This document shows, in pieces, positions 61,517-64,000 of a stretch of DNA of 64,000 bases. The stretch spans positions 62,001 through 126,000 of the forward strand of contig JAFGJM010000010.1 of NCBI GenBank assembly GCA_016929095.1, read 5' to 3'. Within the stretch, counting starts at the first letter, position 1. Every line of letters begins with the position of its first letter. The notes beneath the pieces were generated by a model. That model had not been told where the DNA came from. It ran no database searches and saw only the letters and a list, made by a program, of their open reading frames with translations. A program made the position numbers and the translations under genes. This stretch comes from Anaerolineales bacterium (GTDB lineage: Bacteria > Chloroflexota > Anaerolineae > Anaerolineales > UBA4823).

Positions 61517-61560
61517 AGAACATTTGTGCTATTATAATAGAACACATGTTCTTTTGTCAA
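61517..61560 (-). promoter_or_regulatory. Promoter with two LexA-like operators
   Basis: On the minus strand TTGACA (61560-61555), 18-bp spacer, TATAAT (61536-61531). One box, AGAACATGTGTTCT (61539-61552, GAAC-N4-GTTC), fills the spacer; a second with one mismatch (61517-61530) lies just downstream of the -10. Together they form a 34-bp near-palindrome over the promoter. Confidence 0.75.
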
Positions 61561-61654
61561 GGGTATGTGGGGAGAATTTGGGATTATAATTGGTGATGAA
61601 AAACAGATAATTAGTGATAAACTTGGCTAATTTGTAAATTGGGAGAAAGACCTC

Positions 61655-62968
61655 ATGACCGATAACACTGAATTCCTTAATATGATGAAAGAAATACACG
61701 ATCTTTTAGCGCCAAGTTTGGCTGAAGATTGGCCCGAATTACCTGTTGAGCGCGCTCAAGGCGCCTATTTATATCTTGCCGATGGGCGTCGTATTTTGGA
61801 TTTCACCTCCGGAATTGGCGTCACCAACATCGGTCATAATCATCCCCGCGTGATGGAAGCCGCCAGGAAGCAAATGGAAGCCATGCTGCACAGCGCAGTG
61901 GGCATCACCATCCATCAGAGCTTATTGGAATTATGCCATGCTCTGATCGATGTATTACCCTCCGGCCTGGATATGTTTTTCTTCGGCAACAGCGGCGCCG
62001 AAGCCGTGGAAGGCGCCATAAAGATGGCGCGTTATGTCACTCAGCGCCCCGGCATCATTGCCTTTGAAGGAGGGTTCCACGGTCGAACTTATGGCGCCGC
62101 CTCGGTCACCACCGTCAAAGCCAAATACCGCGATCATTACGAACCCTTTGTACCGGGTATCTATTTTGCCCCTTATCCCTATACCTATCGCTGCCCTTTT
62201 GGCACTTCGCCCGAAGCTGCTCTGGAATGGACGATGTATCACATCGAGAAGCTCTTCCAGCACCAGATACTGCCTCATAATGTAGCTGCCTTCCTGGTAG
62301 AACCGGTGCAAGGGGAAGGCGGTTATATCGTTCCGCCGCCGGATTTTCTCAAAGCTCTGCGCCAGATTTGCGACCAGCATGGCATACTCCTCATCCTGGA
62401 TGAAGTGCAATGCGGTTTTGGCAGAACCGGTCAGATGTTCGCGGCTCAAACTTTCGGTGTGAAGCCAGATATCTTAGCGGTGGCTAAAAGTATTGCCTCC
62501 GGTTTTCCCCTGGGCGCCACCGTCGCCAGCCGAGATTTGATGAGTCAATGGAAAGCCGGCTCGCATGGCACCACTTTTGGCGGCAACCCTATGAGCTGCG
62601 CCGCTGGTTTGGCAACTCTCCAGGTGATGCGCGAAGAGAACGTCCTCGAAAATTGCCGCCAGCAAGGGCAGCGTTTTCTGGAAGGATTGCAAGCTCTGCA
62701 AAAGAAATATTCAATCATCGGTGAAGCGCGTGGTTTAGGCTGCATGTTAGCCATCGAGATGATCGTCCCGGGCAGCGATAAACAACCAAATCCGCAAGCC
62801 GCCATGCAAACATTGAATCTGTGCCTGGATAATGGTTTGCTGGCATACATGGCGGGAACTTACGGTCAGGTGGTACGGTTCATACCCCCACTCATAGTAT
62901 CTTCAACACAAATCGATGAAGCCCTGGCTGTTCTCGAAAAAGTCCTGGCTCAAGTTTCCCGTCGTTAA
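61655..62968 (+). CDS. Class III aminotransferase (4-aminobutyrate-type)
   Basis: 437 residues, PLP fold type I. GSGAEAVEGAIKMAR-type phosphate region reads FFGNSGAEAVEGAIKMAR; GFHGRTYGA; LILDEVQCGFGRTG; and the PLP-binding Lys in DILAVAKSIASGFPLG. It matches GABA/ornithine-type aminotransferases; the substrate is not certain. Upstream of an amino-acid ABC transporter, which suggests joint uptake and breakdown of an amino acid. Confidence 0.92.
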   Translation: MTDNTEFLNMMKEIHDLLAPSLAEDWPELPVERAQGAYLYLADGRRILDFTSGIGVTNIGHNHPRVMEAARKQMEAMLHSAVGITIHQSLLELCHALIDVLPSGLDMFFFGNSGAEAVEGAIKMARYVTQRPGIIAFEGGFHGRTYGAASVTTVKAKYRDHYEPFVPGIYFAPYPYTYRCPFGTSPEAALEWTMYHIEKLFQHQILPHNVAAFLVEPVQGEGGYIVPPPDFLKALRQICDQHGILLILDEVQCGFGRTGQMFAAQTFGVKPDILAVAKSIASGFPLGATVASRDLMSQWKAGSHGTTFGGNPMSCAAGLATLQVMREENVLENCRQQGQRFLEGLQALQKKYSIIGEARGLGCMLAIEMIVPGSDKQPNPQAAMQTLNLCLDNGLLAYMAGTYGQVVRFIPPLIVSSTQIDEALAVLEKVLAQVSRR

Positions 62969-63105
62969 ATCCAATTCAAACAAGACTCGGTAGTAATTTC
63001 GACAAACCGGGTCTTACATCAGTCAATTGCAGGAGGTAAACATATAACTCACTCAATATTAGTTTGTCACGCATCTATAAAATTTTATAATTTTCGGAGG
63101 AGAAA

Positions 63106-63897
63106 ATGAAAACCTTATCAAGAATCGTGATTGTTTTATTGTTAGGCGCCCTAATTTTGAGCGCCTGCGGCGCTAAAGCGCCTGCTAATAAGTTGGAAGC
63201 GATCAAGAGCGCCGGGAAAATGGTTGTGGGGACATCAGCCGATTATGCGCCTTTTGAATATAAAGACGAGCAGGATAATTTTGTTGGATTCGATATGGAC
63301 CTGATCCGGGAGATTGGCAAGCGCATGGGCGTCGAAGTCGAAATCCAGGATATGGCATTCGACAGCCTTGTAGCTGCAGTTGAGCAAGGCAAGGTGGATG
63401 TGGTCATCGCCAGCATGACGGAGACCGAAGAACGGCTGGAAAAAGTCGATTTTTCCACCGCTTACCACTACCAAAAAAGTTCTTTCCTGGCGGCAACCGG
63501 ATCCGCCATTACTCTGGCTGTCCCCGAAGAGGCTGCTAATTACAAAATCGGTGTTCAAACCGGCACCACCCTGGATGAATGGGTGACCGAGAATCTGGTC
63601 GACGCCGGCAAAATGCCTGCTGAAAATGTGCTTCGCTATGAACGCGCCGACCAATCCATTTTGGATCTGCAAGCCGGGCGCATCGATTTGGTGCTCACCG
63701 ACGCTGGTCCTGCGAAAGAATATCAAACCAACGGTCAGGCTATGGTTGTACTAACCGAAAAGCTTTTTGATACAGGTGAAGCCATTGCCTTAACCAAAGG
63801 TGAAGCCGACCTAAAAGCCGAACTGGATAAAATCATTCAGACATTGGTCGACGAAGGCTTTGTCGATCAGCTTGCCCAACAATATGGTTTAGAGTAA
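63106..63897 (+). CDS. Amino-acid ABC transporter substrate-binding lipoprotein
   Basis: 263 residues with a lipobox (LILSAC) and a family 3 solute-binding fold: MVVGTSADYAPFEYKDEQDNFVGFDMDLI, KVDVVIASMTETEERLEKVDFSTAY, IGVQTGTTLDEWV, RIDLVLTDAGPAKEY. GGAGGA precedes the ATG. It probably binds a polar or cationic amino acid and delivers it to the permease that starts at 63974. Confidence 0.94.
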   Translation: MKTLSRIVIVLLLGALILSACGAKAPANKLEAIKSAGKMVVGTSADYAPFEYKDEQDNFVGFDMDLIREIGKRMGVEVEIQDMAFDSLVAAVEQGKVDVVIASMTETEERLEKVDFSTAYHYQKSSFLAATGSAITLAVPEEAANYKIGVQTGTTLDEWVTENLVDAGKMPAENVLRYERADQSILDLQAGRIDLVLTDAGPAKEYQTNGQAMVVLTEKLFDTGEAIALTKGEADLKAELDKIIQTLVDEGFVDQLAQQYGLE

Positions 63898-63908
63898 ACA
63901 TAACCTTA

Positions 63909-63946
63909 TTCCCCATACTTCTTCGCGCGCGGGGAAGTATGGGGTA
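63909..63946 (+). terminator. Hairpin between binding protein and permease genes
   Basis: CCCCATACTTC and GAAGTATGGGG form an 11-bp stem, with no T-run. Rather than a full stop it looks like a partial attenuator or an RNA-stabilising stem that allows more binding protein than permease. Confidence 0.7.
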
Positions 63947-63973
63947 ATAGAATTATTAGTGCTGGAGTTTATT

Positions 63974-64000
63974 ATGGGAGCAGCAAAATCCCCTGAAATT
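63974..64000 (+). CDS. Start of the ABC transporter permease, cut by window edge
   Basis: ATG with GGAG 6 bp upstream, reading MGAAKSPEI to the edge. Position after a solute-binding protein and a hairpin makes an amino-acid ABC permease the natural guess, but nothing in nine residues proves it. Confidence 0.5.

Overview
The window looks like a chromosomal segment from an uncultured or little-studied member of the Chloroflexota, probably Anaerolineae-like. The reasons are indirect: exported proteins ending in a short (Y/F)LPxxI(R/K) tail, many lipoproteins with Thr/Pro-rich linkers, an LCP protein, an STAS/RsbW pair, a T-box in front of pheS, Gram-positive-type LexA-like boxes and corrinoid methyltransferase clusters. 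No rRNA or tRNA gene, CRISPR array, prophage or transposase gene was seen. Short palindromic repeats and MITE-like elements are frequent.

Layout. 0-3.8 kb: exported or membrane proteins on the minus strand (a YadA-head-like repeat protein, a TolB-like propeller lipoprotein). 3.8-8.5 kb: pheT, a four-helix-bundle (S23/Avd-like) gene bounded by inverted repeats, pheS and a Phe T-box leader, all minus. 8.5-16.1 kb: GAF protein, acyltransferase, RsbW/STAS pair, two tandem membrane proteins, recD2 (carrying an in-frame palindromic repeat) and an LCP protein. 16.1-24 kb: an ABC-F ATPase sharing a leaderless divergent promoter region with the LCP gene, lipoprotein, M23 peptidase, PspC, YibE/F, a spore-photolyase-like radical SAM protein and an isochorismatase-like hydrolase. 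24-32.4 kb: exported beta-helix and beta-propeller-like proteins, two of them behind a duplicated promoter/leader, plus a tandem pair of alanine-dehydrogenase-like proteins and a repeat-rich stretch holding a broken antitoxin-like gene. 32.4-43.3 kb: two AT-rich paralogous membrane proteins, ZIP transporter, RsgA, a two-gene membrane/coiled-coil operon, an Fpg/Nei-like protein lacking the catalytic Pro2, and a GH13 glucosidase.

43.3-53.1 kb is the most distinctive part. It is a corrinoid-dependent methyltransferase island with two uroporphyrinogen-decarboxylase-family methyltransferases (MtoB/MtaA-like), three corrinoid proteins, one methyl-tetrahydrofolate:corrinoid methyltransferase, one RACo-type reductive activator, a DUF1638 protein and a GntR/HutC regulator. 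The two minus-strand methyltransferase operons begin with nearly identical promoters that carry a GTATAC-centred element in the -35/-10 spacer, a good candidate for the GntR operator. Each methyltransferase gene is followed by a copy of the same MITE-like element. The arrangement suggests C1 (possibly O-methyl) transfer from two substrates into the tetrahydrofolate pool through one shared methyl-THF enzyme and one activator.

53.2-64 kb: a MalT-like LuxR regulator, an unrecognised 341-residue protein, an aminoglycoside-phosphotransferase fragment, an exported thioredoxin-like protein, small Chloroflexi-type proteins (one behind a double LexA-like box), a class III aminotransferase, and the start of an amino-acid ABC transporter operon cut by the window end. 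All family calls come from reading motifs; no database search was possible.
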